In this document: piece by piece, positions 43,130-51,513 of the stretch
Layout: each line of letters starts with the position of its first letter
Position numbering within the stretch: position 1 is the stretch's first letter
DNA from: an uncultured Muribaculaceae bacterium
Lineage (GTDB): Bacteria; Bacteroidota; Bacteroidia; Bacteroidales; Muribaculaceae
NCBI GenBank assembly: GCA_910588035.1
Contig: CAJUPY010000014.1
Location: 1 to 64,000, forward strand
DNA length: 64,000 bases
Direction: 5' to 3'
The notes under the pieces: generated by a model
Database searches by the model: none
Told to the model about the DNA's origin: nothing
Seen by the model: only the letters and a program-made list of their open reading frames with translations
Translations under genes and position numbers: made by a program

Positions 43130-44728
43130 TCAGAACTTGAATCCTAACGAGACGACGATGTTGTTGTTTGTGTCAGAGAAATCAAACTGAGGAGCTCTGA
43201 CGTTGGCATAATCAGTAAACGCGTGATAGGTCGATTTGCGGTTTTTGTAGACATATGCGGCATCAACGTAGAATGCTTGATAGCGGTAACCGAGACCAAG
43301 TGTGACATATTGTGTCGATTTGTTGAACGTATAGGCCGGGTTTGTTCCTGACGTATAGATTTCAATACGGTTGTCTTCAGCCTCAGACTTCACGTTTGTT
43401 GTAGAGTAGGCATAGCCTGCCCTGATGCTGAACTGTGGAGTGACCCTGAGCTCACCTCCGACACGAATCGTGTTCTGTGCCTGGAAATAGTTCTTGATGT
43501 CACCGTTTTCGAGATCGTAGTTGAATGCATATCCGCGGTCAGATATCTTCATGTCGCCGAAAGATGCACGCTCATAATCGAGACTCAGCACTCCGCGACC
43601 TCCGATGACACCGGCTATACCGAACATCATTCGCCAAGGCGATTTCAACTTCCACTGGAAGTAGCCGAGATCAGCATCGGTGTCAGCGTAGGGATATTGT
43701 CCTGCAAGGGTTCCGTAACCCGATGAATACTCAAAATCAACGCTTCCATAATGGTCTTGGTCGAGAGAGTAGTAGGTCGGGGTGTGTACAGCGAAACCAA
43801 ATCTCAGTTCGTTGATCGGCTTGACAATCACGCCGACTTTGAAATTGAATCCGGTTCCGGTTATGTGGCGGTAGTTCGACAGAGCGTAGCCACCGTCACC
43901 GTTGACAGTCGTTGTACCAGTCGCGTCGGGAATGTTGGCGTCATAAACCTGTTCGTCATAGAGTGTCTCCTGAGTGAATTTGAGATCGGTGATTCCGAAT
44001 CCGACCCCCCAGTAGACCATGTCCATGATGTTTCCACCGAAGTCGATAGCATATTCATCAACGTAGCCACGTTCGCGAACACTCATGAGCATATCTCCGC
44101 TCGTGCCATTTTTCCACATTCCGTCATAGGTATTGACACCGCTCCCCGGGCTTATAAGGGCACTGTTGTATCCGAGCACCGACAGCCATGGTGCGCCTGT
44201 GTCATAGGGGTTGACATTGCCGGCACCGGCAAGCTGGTCTGTCGGGATGCCGTCAGACACATAGGCTATGTAGTTAGACAGAGATGTCCCGATCTGAATA
44301 GGGTTATTGCCGCTACCCGCACGATATGTGCGGTCGAAAGAGGCGACACGCGAATAGCTCGCACCCCAGTTGAATGTATACATGACATCGCTGTCGAGAT
44401 TGACGGTGCCTATATATCCGAAGTTGTTGCAATAGACGTGGGTCTTGTCTTGTGTGAAACTTCCGGCAGGGGTGTTTACCTTAGAGTTGGCCATGTTGAA
44501 ATCGACGGTAACTCCGACATCGCTTTTACGGTAGATGCCGATACCTGCAGGGTTCTGGTTCAGGGTCGACAGATCGCCACCCAATGCAGTGAAAGCACCA
44601 CCCATTGACATGAAGCGTGCTGTTCCGCGCAGATCGCCTTGTGAAAGTTGATATGCATCGACTGCACTTTGGGCTGATGCCGTCACCGCAGCAGCTGTGA
44701 ATAGTGTTGAAACGATAGCTTTTTTCAT
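43130..44728 (-). CDS. OmpP1/FadL-family outer membrane protein
   Basis: A 532-residue exported barrel protein. A signal peptide (MKKAIVSTLFTAAAVTASAQ) is followed by the family's N-terminal hatch: 'DLRGTARFMSMGGAFTALGGDLSTLNQNPAGIG'. Alternating beta strands continue to a C-terminal Phe. FadL-type channels move hydrophobic compounds across the outer membrane; the substrate in Bacteroidetes is unknown. A Gly/Trp-rich exported protein gene lies 37 nt upstream and may share the transcript. Confidence 0.88.
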   Translation of the reverse strand: MKKAIVSTLFTAAAVTASAQSAVDAYQLSQGDLRGTARFMSMGGAFTALGGDLSTLNQNPAGIGIYRKSDVGVTVDFNMANSKVNTPAGSFTQDKTHVYCNNFGYIGTVNLDSDVMYTFNWGASYSRVASFDRTYRAGSGNNPIQIGTSLSNYIAYVSDGIPTDQLAGAGNVNPYDTGAPWLSVLGYNSALISPGSGVNTYDGMWKNGTSGDMLMSVRERGYVDEYAIDFGGNIMDMVYWGVGFGITDLKFTQETLYDEQVYDANIPDATGTTTVNGDGGYALSNYRHITGTGFNFKVGVIVKPINELRFGFAVHTPTYYSLDQDHYGSVDFEYSSGYGTLAGQYPYADTDADLGYFQWKLKSPWRMMFGIAGVIGGRGVLSLDYERASFGDMKISDRGYAFNYDLENGDIKNYFQAQNTIRVGGELRVTPQFSIRAGYAYSTTNVKSEAEDNRIEIYTSGTNPAYTFNKSTQYVTLGLGYRYQAFYVDAAYVYKNRKSTYHAFTDYANVRAPQFDFSDTNNNIVVSLGFKF

Positions 44729-44765
44729 GATGATTATATGCTTTTCGAGATTTTACTGTATTTGA

Positions 44766-45812
44766 TCAACGGCGTCTGTTGCCACCGCCTCCACGGCCGG
44801 CAGAACCACGTCCGCCACCTCCGAAGCTTCCGCCGGAACCGAACGAAGAGCCACGGTTATTACCTGACGTACCCCACGACGAATTGTTGTTGTGGTTGCT
44901 GTTGTCGTATTGACGTGGACGGTTGTTTCCGCTATTACGGTTTGTGGCAGCGCCTCGACGGTTGCCGCCGAAGTTGCCGTTGTAGGAATTGTTGTTTACT
45001 CCTGAAGGACGACGTCCGTTATAGGAAGGTGTTCGGTTGCCTGAATTGTTCACGCGACGGTTTCCGGAAATGTAGCGGCGGTTTGAACCGGCATAACCCG
45101 GGCGGTTGGTGACCATGCCACCTGTGGCGGGACGGTAGTGATGGTGGGGTGGAGCCCAACCCCACGACGGTCCCCAACCCCATGATGGTCCCCAGGCCCA
45201 CGACGGACCCCATGACCAAGCCGGTCCCCAACCCCATGAGAAGGAGAACGACGGTCCCCATGCAGGACTGTACCAAGGATCATACCAACCCCATGCAGGA
45301 GTGTACCAGGGGTTGCGCCATGAAGTGTAATAGTAGGGGGAGTACCAGCCATAATCAGGCTGAACAATCAGATTTATTGTGGTTGAAGGATTTTCAACCT
45401 GCGATTCATAGTAATATTCCTTGAGATCATTGTCGTTGCTACCTGCGACCACGTCGGGATTGTAGAATCGTTCGATGCGACGTGTATAGGCGAAATCGCC
45501 CGTTTGACCGTCAACGGCCGACGAATCTATGTGCGAGTGCGACTGATTGCGGCGGTTATATTCGTCTACATCACGATTGTTGTCGGTATAAACATGATAT
45601 GAGTCTGAGCCTGGAAGCGGTGAGCCATAAAGTGAATGGTTGCGGTTATTTTCTTTCTGCTTTGCCTGATTCAACTTTTTCTCAGCCCTTTCTTTCCGTG
45701 CTTTTTCGGCGTCATAGTAGATATCGTCGTCATAGTAACTCTGTGCCGACGCCGTCGTGCTGACTCCTGCAATGATAGCCAGGGTCAGAAGAGATTTGAA
45801 TTTCTTTATCAT
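44766..45812 (-). CDS. Exported low-complexity protein with Trp-Gly-Pro repeats and Arg/Gly tail
   Basis: A 348-residue exported protein I cannot assign to a known function. A signal peptide (residues ~1-24, ASAQ) precedes a charged, Tyr/Asp-rich segment (25-60). A proline/tryptophan/tyrosine-rich core with 6-residue repeats such as GWGPSW and AWGPSW follows (roughly 165-225). The last ~100 residues are Asn/Arg/Gly-rich with many RG and GGG steps. Such composition suggests a surface or matrix protein, or a disordered binder. ATG 45812 fits the signal peptide; another ATG lies 3 codons upstream. A good promoter lies at 45915-45945. Confidence 0.7.
   Translation of the reverse strand: MIKKFKSLLTLAIIAGVSTTASAQSYYDDDIYYDAEKARKERAEKKLNQAKQKENNRNHSLYGSPLPGSDSYHVYTDNNRDVDEYNRRNQSHSHIDSSAVDGQTGDFAYTRRIERFYNPDVVAGSNDNDLKEYYYESQVENPSTTINLIVQPDYGWYSPYYYTSWRNPWYTPAWGWYDPWYSPAWGPSFSFSWGWGPAWSWGPSWAWGPSWGWGPSWGWAPPHHHYRPATGGMVTNRPGYAGSNRRYISGNRRVNNSGNRTPSYNGRRPSGVNNNSYNGNFGGNRRGAATNRNSGNNRPRQYDNSNHNNNSSWGTSGNNRGSSFGSGGSFGGGGRGSAGRGGGGNRRR
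45155..45270. repeat. Imperfect 18-nt tandem repeat inside the Trp-Gly-Pro gene
   Basis: Several degenerate 18-nt units on the plus strand with core 'CCCCA..ACGGTCCC', encoding GWGPSW-type hexapeptides on the minus strand. The array could expand or contract by slippage. Confidence 0.7.
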
Positions 45813-45914
45813 AAGAGTCAAAGGCTAATAGTTAACAATTTGTTTTATTATAGTTTAGACAATTGTTGCGGCTAAAGGTTTAAAAGCCGTGGTGCGCCGT
45901 CTAATCAATTAATG

Positions 45915-45945
45915 CAAATATACAAAAGATATTCATAATCTCAAA
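45915..45945 (-). promoter_or_regulatory. Promoter of the Trp-Gly-Pro repeat gene
   Basis: Minus strand: TTTG (45945-45942), 19-bp spacer, TATATTTG (45922-45915): a full consensus promoter, giving a leader of about 95 nt. The rest of 45813-46083 holds the hairpin at 45989-46025 and nothing else evident. Confidence 0.75.
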
Positions 45946-45988
45946 GATTGCCGACTCTTTTTGTCTGTTTTTACCAACTATGACGTCA

Positions 45989-46025
45989 ACAAGCCGACAA
46001 TGGCCCGGGGGCGATGTCGGCTTGT
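45989..46025 (-). terminator. Hairpin after the DUF308 gene
   Basis: An 11-bp perfect stem ACAAGCCGACA / TGTCGGCTTGT with a 15-nt GC-rich loop, 58 nt past the DUF308 stop. The T-run is weak on both strands. Confidence 0.6.
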
Positions 46026-46083
46026 CAGTGATGCTATATCATAGGCGTGGCAAGATTCATTTCTGAGAATCGTGTTCTTCAGA

Positions 46084-46641
46084 TCATTCCCGGCCGGGGA
46101 GCGGTTTCATGTCATATGCGGTCATTGCGATGGTGAATCCCCAATAGATGAATGCAAGTGCGCTGAGGAAACTTACCATCATCATGTCCTGGAGATATCC
46201 GGCTTCAAGGAAGAAGAAACCGATGAGCATCAACAGCACACCGTTGACAAGATAGAGCCACCAATATTTTCCCTGACGTGATCCGACAGAACCGATAACT
46301 GCGGAGATACCCCAGAAAATGAATACTACGGCGAGGAAATAGGGGAAGACGATTTCTGACAAAATCACACTTCTGACCAATAGAAATCCGACGAACATGT
46401 CGATGACTCCTCCGGCAAGCCACCAGCCCCAGCCGCGTGGTCTGTGTTCACCGGCAGAAACACACAATTGGACGATTCCGGCAAGAATGAGTAACCAACC
46501 GAAAATCTGGGAAGCGACAGCATAGCCTGCTGCCGGCCAGAACCAATATGCAAATCCGCCGATCACAAGTAAAATTCCGATAACGAGTACAATCCACCAA
46601 TATTTTGATTGTCCCCAATAATTGATTTTCAAGGCTTTCAT
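46084..46641 (-). CDS. DUF308/HdeD-like membrane protein
   Basis: A 185-residue inner-membrane protein with six hydrophobic segments in three helix pairs. 'WWIVLVIGILLVIGGFAYWFWP' and 'IFGWLLILAGIVQL' are typical of the HdeD/DUF308 repeat. E. coli HdeD is linked to acid tolerance; function here is unproven. Single gene. Confidence 0.8.
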   Translation of the reverse strand: MKALKINYWGQSKYWWIVLVIGILLVIGGFAYWFWPAAGYAVASQIFGWLLILAGIVQLCVSAGEHRPRGWGWWLAGGVIDMFVGFLLVRSVILSEIVFPYFLAVVFIFWGISAVIGSVGSRQGKYWWLYLVNGVLLMLIGFFFLEAGYLQDMMMVSFLSALAFIYWGFTIAMTAYDMKPLPGRE

Positions 46642-46865
46642 AATAAATTGTTTGTTAGTTAAACTTGAGTTTTGATGTTGTTTATTAATATAACAAACAA
46701 TTCACAAAAGTGTTGAAAAATTTTTAAATCTCTTTTAAGCGTCCATTCGCTGAAATTCTGCTTGATTATCAGCGCAATCTCGTAATTCTGCGGTATGTAA
46801 GCTCTATTTCGGAAATCTTATTTTAGATTTCACTGCATTACAGGTGGAAAAGGGTGGACTTGCAT

Positions 46866-46896
46866 ACGAAAAAGAGCGTCCCGACGAACGCTCTTT
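46866..46896 (-). terminator. Terminator of the decayed FISUMP-type gene
   Basis: Stem AAAGAGCGT / ACGCTCTTT (9 bp, 8-nt loop) followed on the minus strand by TTTTTCG. It lies 27 nt past the stop at 46924. The rest of the 46642-46923 gap shows nothing else. Confidence 0.8.
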
Positions 46897-46923
46897 CCAA
46901 TCGGCTGCTGCCTCAGAATATTT

Positions 46924-47766
46924 TCAATGTCTTACAATAGTTTTCTTACATGTGCCGTCAGAGTAAACCACGATATTCAATCCTTGGGCCGGTTTTGAAA
47001 TTACAATGCCCGATGCATTGTAATATTTTACCGGCACCGCATCAGTGTCGATCAGAGAGTCGTCTACACCGGCGTCTGATTTGAGTTTGACTGCACGGAT
47101 ATTGTAGCCGTAGTTTCTCGGAACAAATCCCGCTCCATTATGATCACGTGCGTCGATGCTGATTCCGGTGCGGGTGATACCTATGCGAATCACATTGGCA
47201 TTGTAGATGTATCGGGCCGCACTTGTCGTCAGACCATTGGACCACAGACAAGCCGCTACATTGTCGCTCGACAAGCGGGCAGCGGTCTTGAAACCTCCTG
47301 CCGGAACGAAAATCGAGGCTCCGTTATTGCCTGTTATGCGTGCGCCCTTGCGGCCGTTGATAGTCTCGAGAGTGATTGTAGTGTTGTTTTTGTCAATCAG
47401 TTCGGCAAGCTATTCCGCTGTCGGACTACATGAGCCGTCATCACCGTATGCGGCATCATCTTCATTGTCAAGGATAATGATGTTGTCATATTGGCCATAG
47501 TTTTCGTCAAAACAATATTTTGTCATGAACGATTGCGTTCCGTTACACCATTTATAAGTTGCCCATGAATATTCATCTTTGGGTTCGGTCTCGCCCCATG
47601 AGAGATAAAGACCTGGATCTTCTTCACTTGCCGCACCGACATTTGCAGAAGACCACAGTGTGCCCGATGGAAGACCGAGGTCTACAAAATCATCATTTTT
47701 TTGAGCATTGGCGGTGAGAGTGAATACAGCAAGAGCAAGCGTAAGTAATTCAAATTTTTTCATCAT
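46924..47766 (-). pseudogene. Exported FISUMP-type protein interrupted by in-frame TAG
   Basis: Two open pieces (47410-47766 and 46924-47274) lie in the same frame, separated by TAG at 47410-47412. The first has a signal peptide (MKKFELLTLALAVFTLTANA) and the FISUMP-type opening 'DFVDLGLPSGTLWSSANVGA', 'YLSWGETEPKDEYSWATYKW'. The second continues the domain ('GARITGNNGASIFVPAGGF' just after the stop) and ends in a type IX-like or Por-secretion-like tail ('KYYNASGIVISKPAQGLNIVVYSDG', 'KKTIVRH'). The conserved Trp-Arg-Met-Pro segment before the stop is degraded to 'GDDGSCSPTAE'. Both changes point to a decayed gene. Confidence 0.8.
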
Positions 47767-47776
47767 TTCGATTTGT

Positions 47777-47805
47777 TAGAAAAAGCGCGGCAAGAACCGC
47801 GCTTT
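47777..47805 (-). terminator. ilvC terminator
   Basis: Stem AAAGCGCGG / CCGCGCTTT (9 bp, 6-nt loop) followed on the minus strand by TTTTTCTAAC, 25 nt past the ilvC stop. Confidence 0.85.
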
Positions 47806-47830
47806 CAGGTTATTGGCTTACAGATTGATT

Positions 47831-48874
47831 TCAATTGTTTTCGGGACGAAGTTTTCTGACGGTCATACCGGTCTGCCACATTTCGCTTTCACGCATCTGT
47901 CGAAGCTCTTCGTTGAGTTTGTCACGGTAGTCGGGCTGCGAGTTGGAGTCGATCGACCGTTGGGCCTCGGCTCCCGATTTGACGCTGGCATAAAGTTTTT
48001 CCATGACCGGTTTCACCGCATCGTGGAACGGCCCCATCCAATCTAACGCGCCACGTTGTGCGGTCGTCGAGCAGTTGGCATACATCCAATCCATTCCTTT
48101 GGCGGCAAACAATGGCATCAGAGATTGGGTCAGTTCCTCGACAGTCTCATTAAATGCTTCAGAGGGAGTGTGACCGTTGGCACGCAGCACTTCATACTGG
48201 GCAAGCAGCAATCCCTGAATAGCCCCCATGAGTGAACCGCGTTCTCCTGTGAGATCGCTTACGGCCTCACGTTGAAATGTGGTTTCAAACAGATAGCCGG
48301 AGCCGATGCCGATGCCAAGGGCAAGTGTGCGTTCAAGTGCGTGGCCGGTAAAATTCTGATATATGGCAAATGATGAATTGATGCCGCGTCCTTCCAGAAA
48401 CAGCGAGCGCACTGTCGCTCCTGAACCTTTCGGCGCTACCATTATGACATCAATGTCTTTCGGAGGAATCACGCCGGTTCGATCGCTCCATGTGATTGCG
48501 AAACCATGTGAGAAATAAAGTGCCTTGCCTTCAGTCAGAGCAGGCTTGATCGTCGGCCAGACGCTGATCACAGCTGCATCGGAAAGCAGACAGAGAATTA
48601 TAGTGCCGCGTCGACATGCTTCTTCAATACTGAACAATGTCTCCCCGGGAATCCAGCCGTCGGCAACAGCTTTGTCATAAGTCTTGCCTTCTCGTTGCCC
48701 GACAATGACGTTGAAGCCGTTGTCTCTGAGGTTCAGGCTTTGTCCGGGACCCTGAACACCATATCCGATAACTGCGATCGTCTCGTTTTTTAAAATTTCG
48801 CGTGCTTTTTCAATTGGAAACTCTTCACGTGTGATGACGGTTTCTTCAACTCCGCCAAAGTTTAATTTTGCCAT
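47831..48874 (-). CDS. ilvC: Ketol-acid reductoisomerase
   Basis: A 347-residue NADP-dependent enzyme. 'VIGYGVQGPGQSLNLRDNG' is the nucleotide fold; 'DVIMVAPKGSG' and 'DLTGERGSLMGAIQGLL' carry substrate and Mg ligands (Asp/Glu). It converts acetolactate to dihydroxyisovalerate in valine/isoleucine/leucine synthesis. Here it stands alone, with its own -7 box and terminator, instead of next to ilvB/ilvD; the AlwI system lies directly upstream. Confidence 0.95.
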   Translation of the reverse strand: MAKLNFGGVEETVITREEFPIEKAREILKNETIAVIGYGVQGPGQSLNLRDNGFNVIVGQREGKTYDKAVADGWIPGETLFSIEEACRRGTIILCLLSDAAVISVWPTIKPALTEGKALYFSHGFAITWSDRTGVIPPKDIDVIMVAPKGSGATVRSLFLEGRGINSSFAIYQNFTGHALERTLALGIGIGSGYLFETTFQREAVSDLTGERGSLMGAIQGLLLAQYEVLRANGHTPSEAFNETVEELTQSLMPLFAAKGMDWMYANCSTTAQRGALDWMGPFHDAVKPVMEKLYASVKSGAEAQRSIDSNSQPDYRDKLNEELRQMRESEMWQTGMTVRKLRPENN

Positions 48875-48911
48875 ATCAATAGGGTTTGTAACAATTTTCT
48901 TTTTGATTCCG

Positions 48912-48943
48912 CAAATTTAGTATAATTATTTTGAAATAATCAA
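48912..48943 (-). promoter_or_regulatory. ilvC promoter
   Basis: Minus strand: TTG (48943-48941), 21-bp spacer, TAAATTTG (48919-48912), with the ilvC ATG 37 nt further on. The 48944-49019 segment shows nothing else. Confidence 0.55.
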
Positions 48944-49019
48944 TACTTTTGTGATAATTTTAAAATGAAGCATGCGCTTTTGAAGAAATAAGGAGTCTTC
49001 ATTTGAAGTTTGGAAGGTT

Positions 49020-50606
49020 TCAAGCAGAGTACAATGTTGCGGTAGTTTCAAGATACTCAATGAAGTCTGTAATAGGATAAGGTCTAATTGTTTGCTCCTT
49101 CTTTTCCTTTACAAAGGAAATCTGATCCTGAGAGTCGCTGAATATGGAGGGAGCAATAAATACACACTGCGAATTGGGCGTATATTTTTCCTTGAACTCG
49201 TTTAGATGTCGGGAAATAGGCCAAATCTCCATGACGGTCTGCTGACGACCTTCTGCCATTGTCACTTCTACAAGAATTCCGTTGGCATTCTCAAAACATT
49301 CGATATCGCCGATACCACCACCTGCGGTAGATGTGGGGAGGCCGGTATCATCACAAGCATAGTTTGGAATGACACGGACTTCCGGAAGTCTGGATTTTAT
49401 GGCAAGTGCCGAAAGAAACTCCAAACGCACCGGAGCAGGAATAAATTTAAGTATTTGGTGGTCGCTTGTTCGACTGCGTTTAGCGAGAACCTGAAGCTCC
49501 TTTTTAATTGTTGACCAATTTATCTCCTTTACCCATTTTTTCAAATAGTCTTCACTTTGTGATGTAGAAACATGGATTGCTTCAATGGCGAATAGATTCT
49601 CATCAGGTTCTGCCATATAGTTGAAATAATCTCTTTCTGAATCAAAGCGAGGGTAAGTGGAATAATGTTTCAGCACATAGTCGATGCGCTCATCTTCGTT
49701 GTGGTTAAGGTCTATGAACCGACCGGCACCTCGAAGTGAGATAAGCCCTGTAATACGCATTTTGCGTATATACTCATCGGGGTATTCAGTTATGACAGAT
49801 GCCGGGTCAAATTTCTTCATTTGCCCTTCCATTATTTCGTTTCTGCAAATGTCAATGATAACTTCATCGCTCGGGTTGTAGCGATATTCCTCCCGGAGTT
49901 TGCAGATGCGTTGATAAAGGGCTTCAGCGTCATTGCTTTTCCAAAAAATAAACAATGGCAACTCTTTTCGTGTAACACCTTTTCCATTCCAACGAGGGTC
50001 TGCATTAATTTTCTTCAAGACTTGAAGAAGAAGTATCAAAGGAACATTATCATTTAAGACTTTGACAAATGGGTTCGCCCTTTGAGACTTGCACATTGCG
50101 TGAAGAAAAGCTTGTTGTTCATACTCCGGGTGCACCTCTTCAACTGAAATAGTGTTGTCATCGGTTATATTGACGTCATACACTGATGCCAATTTATCGC
50201 CTGTTGAGGAAAAATGAATAGGTTCACCTGGCGTAAAGTAAACAAATCCTAATTCTTTGGCGAAATCGAAAATTGTAGCGAAGCGAGAGGGATAGCCCCT
50301 TTCAAAGCCAGCCTCTTTATGTTCTTGCGGATTGTTGACTATCATATAATCAACCTCGGAATCTGTAAGTAGCTCGTTACCAAACTCGCCCATAGGAGCG
50401 TTTAACCACTTTGCCTTGATGGAATCAGATTTTTTCATAGGACGGTATAAGCCGTATTGAATCGTTTCGCCAACAATTTTGGTAGCGAGTGCATCGTCCA
50501 GGATTTGCCCATCAAACTTTTTCAGCACCCATAACATAGCCTTGATCCGTTGTGGATTGCGCATCGTCGTTGTGAACAACAGTGGTTTATAAATCGGTTT
50601 TGCCAT
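49020..50606 (-). CDS. AlwI-family type II restriction endonuclease
   Basis: A 528-residue protein. The N-terminus 'LLFTTTMRNPQRIKAMLWVL', followed by 'GETIQYGLYRP', is the AlwI-family opening. A PD-(D/E)xK-like catalytic segment is 'GGGIGDIECF...ILVEVTM' (Asp434, Glu447). AlwI cuts near the asymmetric site GGATC. It lies 1 nt after the Dam-like methylase, in one transcript with two methylases, forming a complete system. Codon use is AT-richer than the flanking core genes, suggesting transfer. Confidence 0.85.
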   Translation of the reverse strand: MAKPIYKPLLFTTTMRNPQRIKAMLWVLKKFDGQILDDALATKIVGETIQYGLYRPMKKSDSIKAKWLNAPMGEFGNELLTDSEVDYMIVNNPQEHKEAGFERGYPSRFATIFDFAKELGFVYFTPGEPIHFSSTGDKLASVYDVNITDDNTISVEEVHPEYEQQAFLHAMCKSQRANPFVKVLNDNVPLILLLQVLKKINADPRWNGKGVTRKELPLFIFWKSNDAEALYQRICKLREEYRYNPSDEVIIDICRNEIMEGQMKKFDPASVITEYPDEYIRKMRITGLISLRGAGRFIDLNHNEDERIDYVLKHYSTYPRFDSERDYFNYMAEPDENLFAIEAIHVSTSQSEDYLKKWVKEINWSTIKKELQVLAKRSRTSDHQILKFIPAPVRLEFLSALAIKSRLPEVRVIPNYACDDTGLPTSTAGGGIGDIECFENANGILVEVTMAEGRQQTVMEIWPISRHLNEFKEKYTPNSQCVFIAPSIFSDSQDQISFVKEKKEQTIRPYPITDFIEYLETTATLYSA

Positions 50607-50607
50607 A

Positions 50608-51513
50608 TTAATAGTTGGTAACCAGTACCTCGCTAAATTTCTTAATCGTATTGTCGTTGAAACTGATGTAATTACTCTTTATGGGATAGACGTTATACTG
50701 TCTCATCCACTCTGAAAAAATACTGTTGATACGACCTTTGTAGTGGGTTACGTTAGAGATTGCAAAATGAACGCCATTACCATTTAATTCGTCAAGCAGA
50801 GCAAGCAATGTCATTTCGGTCTCATCATTCCAAAGTTTATTGTACTCGCTGAACGTAATGAGATAGGGGGGATCCAGATAGATTAAGTCGTCTTGCCGAT
50901 AATCTAAACCTCGCAAAAACACAGAAAAGTCTAAAGACGTAAATGTAACTTGTCGTTGGCTGACAACGTCAAGATAGGCTATTATTGCATCTTTAGTATT
51001 TTGATTAAAATCTACATTACCGACCGGTAAATTAAAATTACCTTTGCTATTGAATCGAAGCATACGATTAAATCCATAAATAAGCAGAAGATATAATTTA
51101 CACAGGTCTGTTTTCCCGGTATCGTTGAAATCTTGCCTCATCGCAGCGTAAGCTGTTTTGTTAAATTTTGCAAAATACGTTTTAGGGTATGTTTTGCGTA
51201 AATCTTCAGGCACATCATCACGTACAAGAGAAAATGAAAGTGCATAGTGATTTATCATTTCAGTCAACTCTGCCAACAGTCCTTCAGCGTTGTTACGGAA
51301 ACCACATAGCCAATTATGAAGCCGGATAACATATTGGTCAATATCGTTGGCGAGACAAATCGGTGCATCAGTGTTCATAAATACTGAACCGCCCCCGACA
51401 AATGGCTCAATCAATCGGCCAATTTGTCGGGGAAAATGAGAGCGGATTTCTCTCATCAGCTTATATTTATCGCCCACGTAAAAGAGTGGAGAACGCACGA
51501 TTTCGTCTTTCAT
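50608..51513 (-). CDS. Dam-family N6-adenine DNA methyltransferase
   Basis: A 301-residue methylase of the Dam/alpha class. 'FYVGDKYKLM' and the SAM motif 'EPFVGGGSVF' (FVGGG 38-42) precede catalytic DPPY at 214-217 and the family's C-terminal 'FAISNV..YKG'. Expected to methylate adenine in GATC-containing sequence, protecting one strand of the AlwI-type site. ATG 51513 is chosen because homology starts here; the end of the upstream methylase overlaps by 47 nt. Confidence 0.88.
   Translation of the reverse strand: MKDEIVRSPLFYVGDKYKLMREIRSHFPRQIGRLIEPFVGGGSVFMNTDAPICLANDIDQYVIRLHNWLCGFRNNAEGLLAELTEMINHYALSFSLVRDDVPEDLRKTYPKTYFAKFNKTAYAAMRQDFNDTGKTDLCKLYLLLIYGFNRMLRFNSKGNFNLPVGNVDFNQNTKDAIIAYLDVVSQRQVTFTSLDFSVFLRGLDYRQDDLIYLDPPYLITFSEYNKLWNDETEMTLLALLDELNGNGVHFAISNVTHYKGRINSIFSEWMRQYNVYPIKSNYISFNDNTIKKFSEVLVTNY

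Noticed and set aside
43751..44608. 285-codon open frame antisense to the FadL-like gene
   Set aside because: The opposite strand encodes an unmistakable signal peptide and barrel; this frame has no recognisable content.
45140..45300. Tandem repeats considered as a CRISPR array
   Set aside because: The units are degenerate, contiguous 18-nt coding repeats without spacers, in frame with Trp-Gly-Pro hexapeptides; no cas genes nearby.
18151..47766. Possible recoding of TAG as a sense codon, because two genes carry in-frame TAG
   Set aside because: TAG is the natural stop of the Pif1-like gene (41053-41055, overlapped by a terminator) and of the ATPase gene (9741-9743), so TAG terminates in this genome. 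Two nonsense changes are simpler.
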